This document shows, in pieces, positions 44,586-54,680 of a stretch of 64,000 bases of DNA. The DNA lies in the NCBI GenBank assembly GCA_003248395.1, contig QFNA01000006.1:1-64000 (forward strand). Direction: 5' to 3'. Positions within the stretch are counted from its first letter, which is position 1, and each line of letters begins with the position of its first letter. The DNA comes from Citromicrobium sp. (GTDB taxonomy: Bacteria; Pseudomonadota; Alphaproteobacteria; Sphingomonadales; Sphingomonadaceae). The position numbers and the translations under genes were made by a program. The notes under the pieces were generated by a model, which ran no database searches, was not told the DNA's origin, and saw nothing but the letters and a program-made list of their open reading frames with translations.

Positions 44586-45767
44586 ATGTTTTTCAACTTC
44601 GTCGACGAACTCCGCGCTGCGGGAATTCCTGCAAGTTTCAAGGAACACCTCCTGCTTCTCGAGGCGCTCGACAGGGATGTCATCGAACAATCGCCCGAAG
44701 CCTTCTACTACCTGTCACGCGCGACATTGGTGAAGGACGAAGGCTTGCTCGACCGGTTCGACCAGGTTTTCGCCAAGGTCTTCAAAGGCGTCCTGTCCGA
44801 CTATGGCCAGAACCCGGTCGATATTCCCGAAGACTGGTTGAAGGCGGTCGCCGAGAAGTTCCTGACCCCGGAAGAAATGCAAAAGATCGAAAGTCTCGGA
44901 GACTGGGACGAGATCATGGAGACGCTGAAGAAGCGGCTCGAAGAACAGGAGGGCCGTCATCAGGGCGGCAACAAGTGGATCGGCACCGGCGGCACATCGC
45001 CGTTCGGCAATTCGGGCTACAATCCCGAAGGCGTTCGGATCGGCGGCGAGAGCCGGCACAAGCGCGCGATGAAAGTCTGGGACAAGCGCGAGTTCAAGAA
45101 CCTCGACAATACCAAGGAGCTTGGCACGCGCAACATCAAGATGGCGCTGCGCCGCTTGCGCCGCTTCGCCCGCGAAGGCGCGGCGGACGAGCTCGATATC
45201 GATGCCACTATCGCAGGCACGGCAAGGCAGGGCTGGCTCGATATTCACATGCGGCCCGAACGGCACAATGCGGTCAAGCTCTTGCTCTTCCTCGACGTTG
45301 GGGGATCGATGGATCCCTTCATCAAGACCACAGAGGAACTGTTCAGCGCCGCCACGAGCGAGTTCAAGAACCTCGAATTCTTCTATTTCCACAACTGCCT
45401 CTACGAAGGCGTGTGGAAGGACAACCGCCGCCGCTGGCAGGAACGGACCAAGACCTGGGACGTGCTCCACAAATACGGGCATGACTACAAGGTGGTCTTC
45501 GTCGGCGATGCGGCGATGAGTCCCTACGAGATCACGCATCCGGGCGGCAGCGTCGAACATATGAACGAGGAAGCGGGCGCGACCTGGATGCAGCGCGTAA
45601 CGAACACCTATCCGGCGACCGTCTGGCTCAATCCGGTGCCAGAGAAGCAGTGGGGCTATTCCCAATCGACCAAGGTCATGAAGCACCTCGTCAACGATCG
45701 CATGTATCCACTCACGTTGGATGGGTTGGACGACGCCATGCGCGAATTGAGCCGCAAACAGGGATAG
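44586..45767 (+). CDS. CoxE-like VWA-domain protein
   Basis: 393 residues from the ATG at 44586 (MFFNFVDELRAAGIPASFKE), the start conserved in homologues from memory; an ATG at 44574 is also in frame. An N-terminal helical region is followed by the VWA domain with a MIDAS-like site LLFLDVGGSMDPFIK. The first Ser of DxSxS is replaced by Gly, so metal binding may be altered. FVGDAAMSPYEI holds the later Asp. These proteins act with MoxR ATPases in cofactor insertion, for example CO dehydrogenase maturation, but no such enzyme is nearby. It precedes DUF817 by 4 nt. Confidence 0.9.
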   Translation: MFFNFVDELRAAGIPASFKEHLLLLEALDRDVIEQSPEAFYYLSRATLVKDEGLLDRFDQVFAKVFKGVLSDYGQNPVDIPEDWLKAVAEKFLTPEEMQKIESLGDWDEIMETLKKRLEEQEGRHQGGNKWIGTGGTSPFGNSGYNPEGVRIGGESRHKRAMKVWDKREFKNLDNTKELGTRNIKMALRRLRRFAREGAADELDIDATIAGTARQGWLDIHMRPERHNAVKLLLFLDVGGSMDPFIKTTEELFSAATSEFKNLEFFYFHNCLYEGVWKDNRRRWQERTKTWDVLHKYGHDYKVVFVGDAAMSPYEITHPGGSVEHMNEEAGATWMQRVTNTYPATVWLNPVPEKQWGYSQSTKVMKHLVNDRMYPLTLDGLDDAMRELSRKQG

Positions 45768-45771
45768 CAGC

Positions 45772-46604
<833 letters not shown>

Positions 46605-46614
<10 letters not shown>

Positions 46615-47807
46615 AGCAAGTGCGGCGCGATCGTCGCGCGCCAGTCTTCTTCATCCCCGCCCGCGATCGTGTCCAGTTCGCCAGCCTCTGCGGCGCTATC
46701 GTCGACCCATTCGCGCAGCGACGGCCCACCGTTGATGACATCGATGGCAAGCCGGTCGAATTCATATTCGTAGGGGAAATCGCGCCAGATGTCGTAGTCC
46801 GGATACAGTTCGCGGATCGCCTTGAACGCGAGCGCCTGCAACCGCCAGGGCCGGAACTGCCCATGATCGTAGAAGGGGCCTTCCGCATGGATCATCAACC
46901 CGTTGCACAGTTCGCCGGCATGCTTGTGGAAGGTCGGTTCGAACCAGCATTCGCGCAACCGGCAACCGCGTAGCCAATCGGATGAGAGGCGCTCCATCTC
47001 CATCCGGATCGCAGCGGCATCGATATCGGGCGCGCCGAACAGGACTTCGAGCGGACGCGTCGTCCCCCTCCCCTCGCTCAGCGTCGTGCCTTCGAGCATC
47101 ACCGTCCCGGCATAGGCGCGCGCCATGTTCAGGTTCGCGGCATTGGGGCTCGGATTGATCCAGACCCGGTCTTCGGGCCAGCCTGAACCCGGCGCTCTGG
47201 ACGGTGCCCATCCCTCCATTTCGATGACGCGATAGTCGACGTCGAGGTCGAAATGCTCGATGAACCATTGGCCCATCTCGCCCATCGTCAGCCCATGCCG
47301 CATGGGCATCGGCGCCGCGCCGACGAAGCTTTCGTGGCCGGGCAGCAGCAAGGTCCCCTCCACGGGCCGCCCCGCGGGGTTGGGACGGTCGAGCACCCAG
47401 ACCGATTTGCCCGATTTTGCCGCTTCCTCGAGAAGGTAGAGCAGCGTCGTGACGAAGGTATAGATACGGCAGCCCAGATCCTGCAGGTCGTACAGGAAGA
47501 CGTCTGCGGTCGACATCATCTGCCCGGTCGGTCGCCGGACTTCGCCATACAGGCTGAATATCGGGATGCCGTAACGCGGATCGGTCTCGTCCGCTGTTTC
47601 GACCATATTGTCCTGCTTGTCGCCTTTCAGCCCATGCTGCGGCCCGAATGCGGAGGTCACGTTCACCCCCGCCTCGACCAGCGCATCCAGCGAATGGACA
47701 AGGTCGTGCGTGACCGAGGCAGGATGCGCGACGAGCGATACGCGTCGTCCCTCGAGCGGTGCGCGCAGCGCGGCGTCAGCCAGCAGGCGATCTATTCCGA
47801 ATTTCAT
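46605..47807 (-). CDS. NamZ-type exo-beta-N-acetylmuramidase (DUF1343)
   Basis: 400 residues from the ATG at 47807 (MKFGIDRLLADAALRAPLEG). Hallmarks of DUF1343 are SAFGPQHGLKGDKQDNM, FLYDLQDLGCRIYTFVTTLLYLL, VLDRPNPAGRPVEGTLL and INPSPNAANLNMARAYAG. Members cleave terminal MurNAc from peptidoglycan fragments, as shown for B. subtilis NamZ. No signal peptide is visible, so action on imported muropeptides in cell-wall recycling is likely. The start overlaps the DOMON-like stop by 4 nt. Confidence 0.88.
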
Positions 47808-48349
47808 GGCTTGTTCGGTGGCCCAAGCCTTGCCCTGAAGCAAGCCGCATCATGGAAATCGGCAGGGCCTTCTCCATGGGCCAGTGCCCAGTAGCTTTTC
47901 ACGCCGCCCTCTTCTTCCAGCACGCAGGTCAGGCCCACCTCCGCCGGCAAATCCGGCAATGCGGCCAGTGGTATGGCTGCATCGAAGATCGCCATCTGTC
48001 CTCCCCTCCGCAGGCTGGCGACAGGCGCGCGCGTCACAGGGCGCTCGGTCATTCCGGCGCGATGGCCGGAAAAATCGTACGCATTCCACTGCTCCGACGG
48101 GGAGAGATTGAATTCGCAATATGCGCCATCGCCGCCCAGCGGGCGGAGGAAGATCTCGAAACAGCTTGTCTGCCAGAGCCCGTCGGCCCTCCCGCGTCCC
48201 GCGAAGTCCGGTATGACCAGCTTATCGCTACCCGCCAGTTTCCACCGCAATTGCAACCACCCGTGATCGAAACCGACCAGCGACACCGAAACGGCCTGCA
48301 GGGCAGACGGTGGATGCGAGTGATGCGCGATGAGTTCATGCGTTTGCAC
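47804..48349 (-). CDS. DOMON-like domain protein
   Basis: 181 residues with a mostly beta-strand pattern: VSVSLVGFDHGWLQLRWKLAG, DGLWQTSCFEIFLRPLGGDGAYCEFNLSPS (split here only by function), and AYDFSGHRAGM. It resembles the DOMON/CBM9-like sandwich seen in sphingomonad proteins annotated as DOMON-like. Such domains bind sugars or heme; neither ligand is suggested here. Translation is coupled to NamZ. It is divergent from tyrS over a short gap. Confidence 0.75.
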   Translation of the reverse strand: MQTHELIAHHSHPPSALQAVSVSLVGFDHGWLQLRWKLAGSDKLVIPDFAGRGRADGLWQTSCFEIFLRPLGGDGAYCEFNLSPSEQWNAYDFSGHRAGMTERPVTRAPVASLRRGGQMAIFDAAIPLAALPDLPAEVGLTCVLEEEGGVKSYWALAHGEGPADFHDAACFRARLGPPNKP

Positions 48350-48380
48350 GGTGGCACGTTCCTGCTAGCGCGCGGTGGAT

Positions 48381-49610
48381 ATGAGCAGCTTCACATCAGA
48401 ACTTCTGCGCGTTCTCGACGAACGCGGTTACATCCACCAGGTCACCGATGTCGAGGGGCTCGACACGCTGGCCGCCAGCCAGACCGTCCCCGGCTATATC
48501 GGCTTCGATGCGACGGCCCCGAGCCTGCATGTCGGCAGCCTCGTCCAGATCATGATGCTGCGCCGGCTCCAGCAGACCGGGCACAAGCCCATCGTGCTCA
48601 TGGGCGGCGGGACGACGCGCATCGGCGATCCGACCGGGCGCGACGAGAGCCGCAAGATGCTGTCCGACGAAGAGATCGAAGCGAATATCGCCGGGATCCG
48701 GACCGTGTTCGAACGACTGCTTCGCTTCGGGGACGGGCCCACCGACGCGGTGATGGTCGACAACCAGGACTGGCTCGGCGACCTCGGCTATATCGAATTG
48801 CTGCAAAACGTCGGCCCCCACTTCACCGTTAACCGCATGCTGACCTTCGATTCGGTCCGGCTGCGGCTCGAGAGGGAGCAGCCGATGACCTTCCTCGAAT
48901 TCAACTACATGATTCTCCAGGGTTACGATTTCCGCCATCTCGCGCGCGAATACGATGTCCGGCTGCAGATGGGGGGGAGCGACCAGTGGGGCAATATCGT
49001 CAACGGCATGGAGCTCGGACGGCGGATGGACGGTGCCGATCTCTACGGCCTGACGACGCCGCTGCTCACCACCGCCGACGGCGGGAAGATGGGCAAGACC
49101 GCTTCAGGCGCGGTCTGGCTTAACGAGAGCCAGCTTTCGAATTACGATTTCTGGCAATACTGGCGCAATGTCGACGATCGCGATGTCGGACGTTTCCTGC
49201 GTCTCTTCACCGACCTGCCGCTCGACGAAATCGCCCGGCTGGAATCGCTCGAAGGCGCCGCCATCAACGATGCCAAGGCCGTCCTGGCGAACGAGGTGAC
49301 CGGGCTCGTCCGCGGCGAAGAGGTTGCGCAATCGGCCGCGCAGACCGCTGCGGAGACCTTTGCCGAAGGCGGCAGCGGTGCCGATCTGCCGTCACTGAAT
49401 GTCGGGGCGGACGGCATGCGGATCGCCGCCGTCCTGACCGAGATCGGCTTCACCGCATCGAATGGCGAAGCGAAACGAAAACTGGCCGAGGGCGCCGTCA
49501 GGCTCGACGGCGACGTCATCTCCGATCCGGGCCATCTGGTCGAAATCGCAACCGGCGCCGAGGCGAAACTGTCGCTCGGAAAGAAGAAGCACGGCGTCTT
49601 GCGCCGCTGA
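48381..49610 (+). CDS. tyrS: Tyrosyl-tRNA synthetase
   Basis: 409 residues from the ATG at 48381; a GTG at 48375 is in frame. The class I HIGH motif is PSLHVGS, and KMSKS appears as [10 protein letters not shown], with the Tyr-binding [24 protein letters not shown] and [15 protein letters not shown]-terminal S4 RNA-binding domain (from about residue 340) ends in KKKHGVLRR. It charges tRNA-Tyr. It is followed by the PilZ gene at 105 nt. Confidence 0.96.
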   Translation: MSSFTSELLRVLDERGYIHQVTDVEGLDTLAASQTVPGYIGFDATAPSLHVGSLVQIMMLRRLQQTGHKPIVLMGGGTTRIGDPTGRDESRKMLSDEEIEANIAGIRTVFERLLRFGDGPTDAVMVDNQDWLGDLGYIELLQNVGPHFTVNRMLTFDSVRLRLEREQPMTFLEFNYMILQGYDFRHLAREYDVRLQMGGSDQWGNIVNGMELGRRMDGADLYGLTTPLLTTADGGKMGKTASGAVWLNESQLSNYDFWQYWRNVDDRDVGRFLRLFTDLPLDEIARLESLEGAAINDAKAVLANEVTGLVRGEEVAQSAAQTAAETFAEGGSGADLPSLNVGADGMRIAAVLTEIGFTASNGEAKRKLAEGAVRLDGDVISDPGHLVEIATGAEAKLSLGKKKHGVLRR

Positions 49611-49715
49611 TTTCATGGCCCGCATTGCCAGCACCAACATCGGCTTTACCAAATCTTCGCTATTCTCTGAGAATATCCTGCAGTTCGTAAAGTGTTCTAT
49701 AAAGGGATCGTAGCC

Positions 49716-50054
49716 ATGAGCGCGGGAGCACATCTGAGCGTAACCGATCAGCGGAGGCTGTCGCGGCATCCGGTCGATCATCCGGTTATTGCCGAACATC
49801 ACGACAAGGGCGACATGCGCATGCATATCGCGAACCTGTCCGCGAACGGATTCATGATCGACGACGCACGTGACCTGACGCGCGGCGAACGGGTCATCAT
49901 CCGCTTGCCGGTGATCGGTCGCATCGAAGCCTATTGCATCTGGGAGCGTGACAATCGCGCCGGTTTCCAGTTCGAACGGATCATCCGCGTCGACGACTTC
50001 CTCGCGATGATCGATACGCTCCAGCCCAATCCGCGGCTGCGCAAGCTGCGCTGA
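49716..50054 (+). CDS. PilZ domain protein
   Basis: 112 residues from the ATG at 49716 (MSAGAHLSVTDQRRLSRHPV). The c-di-GMP-binding signature is present: an Arg-rich RRLSRHP loop and a DxSxxG-like motif in MHIANLSANGFMIDD. The beta-barrel continues GERVIIRLPVIGRIEAYCIWERDNRAGFQF. It is a single-domain PilZ protein, probably a c-di-GMP effector in the cytoplasm. The first position of the second motif is Asn rather than Asp, so affinity may differ. No cyclase is nearby. Confidence 0.85.
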   Translation: MSAGAHLSVTDQRRLSRHPVDHPVIAEHHDKGDMRMHIANLSANGFMIDDARDLTRGERVIIRLPVIGRIEAYCIWERDNRAGFQFERIIRVDDFLAMIDTLQPNPRLRKLR

Positions 50055-50127
50055 ACGCAACATTCGTTTTTCGCCGGCCAAGCAGCCTTCTCTTCACAAG
50101 CGCGGGGACGGCTGCCATGCGGCATGA

Positions 50128-51438
50128 GTGGAACCCGCCAGCGCCCCTTCTCCCGAGACATCCCCCCTCCGCATAGCGAACTTCCGCGCCTACCTCGTCG
50201 CGCGGTTCGCGATGGTGATCGGGCAATATGCCATGATCCTGATCATCGGCTGGCAGACCTACACCATCTCGCGCGAGAGCGGGATGGATGCCTTCGCCGC
50301 CTCGGGCCAGCTCGCACTGATCGGCCTGCTGCAATTCCTGCCCCTCTTCGTGCTCTCCCCCTTCTCCGGTCTCGCGGCGGACCGCTTCAATCGCAAGACG
50401 GTCGCGCGCCTGACCATCCTGCTCCAGCTGGTCGGGGCCGCAATCCTGGCCTGGCTGACCTGGACCGGAGGGCTGCGGATCGGATCGCTGTTCGCCGTCG
50501 CCGTACTGCTCGGCGTGGTGCGCGCCTTCAACGGCCCGGCGCTGTCCGCGCTGGCGCCCAACCTCGTGCCGAAGGCAATCTTGCCCAACGCCATCGCGCT
50601 TTCCTCGATCGCCTGGCAGACGGGCATGATCCTCGGTCCGGCGGTGGGCGGCTATGCCTACGATGCCGCGCCCGCCTTGCCCTATGCGATCGCCAGCGTC
50701 CTGTTCCTCGTCGCGATCATCGCCATCAGCACGATCGGCGCGGTGCCGCGCTCGCCCATCACCGGGGCGCAGCGCCCCATCGGCCAGGTGATCGATGGCT
50801 GGCGCTACGTCCTCCGCAACAGGATGGTGCTGGGCGCGATCACGCTCGACCTGATGGCGGTGTTCCTCGCCGGAGCGACCGCGCTGTTCCCGCCGTTCGC
50901 CTACGATATCCTCAAGGTCGGCGAGACCGGCCTCGCCCAGCTTGCCGCCGCCCCGGCGGTGGGCGCGGCGATCACCGCCATGTGGTTCAGCTTCCGCCCG
51001 CTGAAGACCGATGTCGGCCCCAAGATGCTCTGGGCGGTCGCGGTGTTCGGGCTGGCGACGATCGTCTTCGGCCTGTCACGCTCCATGCCGCTCTCGCTCG
51101 CCATGCTGGTGATCGTGGGCGCGGCGGACATGTTCAGCGTCTACATCCGCCAGTCGCTGATCCAGCTGCATACGCCCGACGACAAGCGCGGGCGCGTCTC
51201 CTCCGCCAGCCTGCTGACGATCAGCGCCTCGAACGAAGGCGGCGATGCCTTTTCCGGCTTCCTCGCCAGCATGTTCGGCCCCGCCATCGCGGTGATCGCA
51301 GGCGGCGCGGGCGCAATCGCGACGGTCGCCTTGTGGAGCCGGATTTTCCCCGTTTTGCGCACGACCCGGACCTTCGACCCGCCTGAAGAATTGCAAGACC
51401 ATACACGGCAAGAAAAACCGCAGGAGCAGATCCCATGA
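50128..51438 (+). CDS. MFS transporter, EntS-like exporter type
   Basis: 436 residues from a GTG at 50128 ([23 protein letters not shown]); the ATG at 50124 is out of frame. Twelve hydrophobic segments are visible with the MFS loop motif [16 protein letters not shown] and [24 protein letters not shown], typical of the MFS-3/EntS group that exports siderophores or drugs. No siderophore genes are nearby, so the substrate is open. The stop overlaps the cysK start (ATGA). Confidence 0.88.
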   Translation: MEPASAPSPETSPLRIANFRAYLVARFAMVIGQYAMILIIGWQTYTISRESGMDAFAASGQLALIGLLQFLPLFVLSPFSGLAADRFNRKTVARLTILLQLVGAAILAWLTWTGGLRIGSLFAVAVLLGVVRAFNGPALSALAPNLVPKAILPNAIALSSIAWQTGMILGPAVGGYAYDAAPALPYAIASVLFLVAIIAISTIGAVPRSPITGAQRPIGQVIDGWRYVLRNRMVLGAITLDLMAVFLAGATALFPPFAYDILKVGETGLAQLAAAPAVGAAITAMWFSFRPLKTDVGPKMLWAVAVFGLATIVFGLSRSMPLSLAMLVIVGAADMFSVYIRQSLIQLHTPDDKRGRVSSASLLTISASNEGGDAFSGFLASMFGPAIAVIAGGAGAIATVALWSRIFPVLRTTRTFDPPEELQDHTRQEKPQEQIP

Positions 51439-52352
51439 AAGCCCAGTCCGTCCTCGAAACCATCGGCGGTACGCCGCATATCCGCCTATCGCGCCTGTTC
51501 CCCGACCACGAGGTCTGGGTGAAGAGCGAGCGCGCAAATCCGGGCGGTTCGATCAAGGATCGCATCGGCCATGCCATGGTCGAGGATGCGGAAAAGGCCG
51601 GCAAGCTCAAGCCCGGCGGCACGATCATCGAACCGACCAGCGGCAACACCGGCATCGGCCTCGCCATGGCCGCCGCGGTCAAGGGCTACAAGCTGGTGCT
51701 CGTTATGCCCGAAAGCATGAGCATGGAGCGCCGCCGCCTGATGCTCGCCTATGGTGCCACATTCGATCTCACGCCCAAGGAAGGCGGGATGAAAGGCGCG
51801 ATCGAGCGTGCGCAGGAACTGGTCGAACAGACCGAAGGCGCCTGGATGCCCAGCCAGTTCGACAACCCGTCCAACTTCGAAGTCCACCAGCGCACCACCG
51901 CGCGCGAAATCCTGGACGATTTTGCCGACGAACCGATCGACGTGCTCATCACCGGCGTCGGCACCGGCGGCCACCTCACCGGCTGCGCCGAGGTGCTGAA
52001 GGAAACATGGAGCGGGATGAAGGCCTACGCCGTCGAGCCCACCGCTTCGCCCGTCATCAGCGGCGGCCAGCCCGGCCCGCACCCGATCCAGGGCATCGGC
52101 GCCGGCTTCGTCCCCGAAAACCTCCACACCGCCGCCATCGACGGCGCCATCCAGGTCGAGCCCGAAGACGCCAAGCAATGGGCCCGCCGCTGCGCGGCCA
52201 AGGAAGGCCTGCTGGTCGGCATCTCCAGCGGCGCAACGCTGGCCGCGATCGCGAAGAAGTTACCCGAACTCGACGCAAACAGCCGCGTCCTCGGCTTCAA
52301 CTACGACACCGGCGAGCGGTACCTGTCAGTGCCAGACTTTTTGCCGGAGTGA
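51435..52352 (+). CDS. cysK: Cysteine synthase A
   Basis: 305 residues starting [21 protein letters not shown]. The PLP lysine is in [14 protein letters not shown], and the phosphate loop is [14 protein letters not shown]. The substrate loop [20 protein letters not shown] and [15 protein letters not shown] are in place. It makes L-cysteine from O-acetylserine and sulfide. It is co-translated with the upstream MFS gene, an unusual pairing that may imply a linked export role. This is the last housekeeping gene before the accessory island. Confidence 0.95.
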   Translation: MKAQSVLETIGGTPHIRLSRLFPDHEVWVKSERANPGGSIKDRIGHAMVEDAEKAGKLKPGGTIIEPTSGNTGIGLAMAAAVKGYKLVLVMPESMSMERRRLMLAYGATFDLTPKEGGMKGAIERAQELVEQTEGAWMPSQFDNPSNFEVHQRTTAREILDDFADEPIDVLITGVGTGGHLTGCAEVLKETWSGMKAYAVEPTASPVISGGQPGPHPIQGIGAGFVPENLHTAAIDGAIQVEPEDAKQWARRCAAKEGLLVGISSGATLAAIAKKLPELDANSRVLGFNYDTGERYLSVPDFLPE

Positions 52353-52552
52353 GGCGGTGCTGACTGTTCGCTGACGACCCTACAAACGACCTTTCGTCTT
52401 CGTGACTTTGATCGGCGGCTTCTGGGCCGGGAGGAGACGGTCAGCTTTCGGTGGCAAGTCGGCAAAAGCCGTCGTCCAAGAGCAGTTTCTTGATGTCGCA
52501 CGTCACATATATGCCCGGTGACACTCCGATCACACGATGTCAGAGTTGAATA

Positions 52553-53386
52553 ATGATAAACTTGGACCCGGTCATTGAGCGTATCGACGCGCTGCTGGAT
52601 GAGGACACTGACCAGAGCGTGACCTATGCTGCCTTGGAGGCTCGGTTGGCGCTCGAACGGGTATGCTACGACCGACTCCGCCAGCGGCATGACTACATTT
52701 CCCACGAGCAGCTTCGGCGCTGGCAGCCCGGTGCCGTGGTCAACATGCTCATCAAAGAGGTGGACGAGCATCTCGGCAAGACCCTCACCCTCAGTATCAG
52801 CAAGTCCTCAGTCTGCCCCGGTGTGAAGCTGGAAGATGAGGAGTATGTGGAGGTCGGGACGGAAATCGGTTTCAGCCCGAAGAAGATTGCAAAGCTGTGG
52901 AACGCGCTGGCGAAGCTGGCGCTTCACGCCCACCTGCCCGAACACCGCAACGATGCAATACCAGCATACGGTGATCGGCCGCGCATTCGTGCGAAGGTGG
53001 AGGAGGTGCAGTCGGAACTTCGGAGGCTCGCCAAGGGAACTATGACATTTTCCGGCCTCGGAGAGGAAGTGAAGTTCGAATGCTCGTGCGGCGAATTGAA
53101 CAAACGGCGCGCAGGTCTCTTGCGTGACGGGCAGCACGTCCACTGTCTGAACCCAGAGTGCAAGCAGACGTGGAAGGTTACGCGAGAGAACGACGGCTTC
53201 GGCTTCGAGCAGGTGACGGTCCCCGTGAACTGCGAAGAGTGCAGCGCCGCTAACCACATGCCCTGGCGCTTCTTTCTTGATATGAAGCACGACGAGGTTG
53301 GTTCATTCTCATGCCATTCCTGCCGCCATAAAAATTACGTGCAGTGGCGGTTGATGCAAATCCACCGAGAGATCAGCGTCGGCTGA
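52553..53386 (+). CDS. Unrecognised protein with two C-terminal zinc-ribbon-like cysteine sets
   Basis: 277 residues from the ATG at 52553 (MINLDPVIERIDALLDEDTD). The N-terminal 150 residues are helical with no familiar motif (EQLRRWQPGAVVNMLIKEVDEHLG). The C-terminal third has four cysteine pairs: ECSCGELNKRR with CLNPECKQTW, then VNCEECSAANH with CHSCRHKNYVQW, suggesting two treble-clef or zinc-ribbon modules. Nothing nearby gives a pathway. Lower GC than flanking genes and the neighbouring unknown gene point to an acquired island. A nucleic-acid-binding role is only a possibility. Confidence 0.6.
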   Translation: MINLDPVIERIDALLDEDTDQSVTYAALEARLALERVCYDRLRQRHDYISHEQLRRWQPGAVVNMLIKEVDEHLGKTLTLSISKSSVCPGVKLEDEEYVEVGTEIGFSPKKIAKLWNALAKLALHAHLPEHRNDAIPAYGDRPRIRAKVEEVQSELRRLAKGTMTFSGLGEEVKFECSCGELNKRRAGLLRDGQHVHCLNPECKQTWKVTRENDGFGFEQVTVPVNCEECSAANHMPWRFFLDMKHDEVGSFSCHSCRHKNYVQWRLMQIHREISVG

Positions 53387-53406
53387 CAAACTGATGAATG
53401 ATGGCG

Positions 53407-54141
53407 TCAGTTGGAAAGCTTGGCGATCCTCTTGTTTAACCGTGCAATCCTCGTATCCCAGTCACCTTTCCACCCTTGTTCTCTTGCTTGCTCGGATAGG
53501 GCACCTGCGGCAACATAATCGCCGCGCTTCTCAAAGATGATAGCAAGCTGCTTGTAGCCATGGTGCGACGGCAACGTGTCTGGCGGATACCTGTCAAACG
53601 TCGCCTCACCCCTCTGGACGAGGTCGATCTTTCGCTGCGCCTCTTCCCTGCTGTCTTTGCCCCACCTGATCTCGATTAATGGTTTTTTTGCGGGTGCGAG
53701 GAAAGCCTCAGCAGCCAAAGGCGCTAGCTGAATCTGATCTCGGCAGGCTGTCTCAGCTCGTTGAAGAGCGAAGCAATCTGTGTCTCGCCATCTGTAGTAG
53801 ACCATAGCCTTCGCCTGATATGTGAAGTGTTTCGTCAGAACATTCTCTGAGACGGCAAGCAGCTCCTCAGCCTTGTCGATTATTCGGAACCCGATGGTGC
53901 GGTCTGTCTCATGCTTGAACCAAGTTGCTAATGTAGAGAGTAGCTGACTGGGATTGCTAACGTCGCCACTAGTTTTCTCTTCGATCAGCATCCTTCCCCC
54001 ATCGCTCGCTCCCATAGGCTGAAAAGTCGCTAGGATATGGGCGCGCTCGTCATCGTCGAATTCGGTCAACCACCAGTCGGTTAGACCCGACGCACCGATG
54101 AAGCCGTGAATTTGGTTCTTCTCTTTTCTGAATGGCCACAT
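53407..54141 (-). CDS. Unrecognised cytoplasmic protein
   Basis: About 244 residues from an ATG at 54141 (MWPFRKEKNQIHGFIGASGL); an upstream start at 54162 is in frame. It is hydrophilic with a C-terminal helical region (HHGYKQLAIIFEKRGDYVAAG then ALSEQAREQGWKGDW) that resembles a single TPR-like hairpin. No signal or membrane segment is seen. It is convergent with the zinc-ribbon gene over 20 nt. GC is near 50% by eye, well below the window average, which suggests horizontal transfer. No function can be assigned. Confidence 0.6.
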   Translation of the reverse strand: MWPFRKEKNQIHGFIGASGLTDWWLTEFDDDERAHILATFQPMGASDGGRMLIEEKTSGDVSNPSQLLSTLATWFKHETDRTIGFRIIDKAEELLAVSENVLTKHFTYQAKAMVYYRWRDTDCFALQRAETACRDQIQLAPLAAEAFLAPAKKPLIEIRWGKDSREEAQRKIDLVQRGEATFDRYPPDTLPSHHGYKQLAIIFEKRGDYVAAGALSEQAREQGWKGDWDTRIARLNKRIAKLSN

Positions 54142-54193
54142 CGCTGGAATCACCTTTTTCACGCAGCGGCATTGCTATCGCATCTAGATCAAA

Positions 54194-54595
54194 TCACCCA
54201 GCCCCGGCCCGATCATATGCGGTCGCTTGCCGCATTTCGAGTAACGCAGGCGACGCGTATGTGTCAGCTTTTGGGGCAACGAGCCAATAAGCCAAGAGAC
54301 TGGAACTGGGGCGCTTTGCTGACCGGCAACTCACACTGGTAGCGGCCTGGCGGCTTGTGGGCCGATTACGGACTGTCTGCTGTTGGGTGCACTGACGAGC
54401 GAAGCTGCCATTCTTCTGACAATGCCATTGTCGCCAACTTCTGGGCTGTGAGAAAGCCTCTCCCGTCCCTGCAAGTTCCCACCCTTTCGAGCGATCCCCT
54501 ACGATCTCGACTGCGAATCCGACTTGCGCCAGTGATTCAATAATGAATTTGCTCATCTGGGGGTCGTCCTGAATAATCAGAACAGTCTTTGCCAC
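54194..54595 (-). pseudogene. Truncated response-regulator receiver protein
   Basis: The frame opens MAKTVLIIQDDPQMSKFIIE and continues to about residue 45, matching the first strand, acidic pocket and first helix of CheY/DivK-type receivers. Beyond there the sequence loses all receiver features and becomes Ser/Arg-rich. The phospho-acceptor Asp (expected near residue 54) and the Thr/Lys of the switch are absent. Another minus-strand frame in the same region ends LTHTRRLRYSKCGKRP..., perhaps the tail of a different lost gene. This looks like a decayed junction. Confidence 0.6.
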
Positions 54596-54680
54596 GTGAG
54601 GCTTCGTGCTGGAGTCAACAGGAGTGCTTCAGCATAGGCCGCATTCGCGACAAGCTTGAGACATCGGCGTCTTAAGCTGA

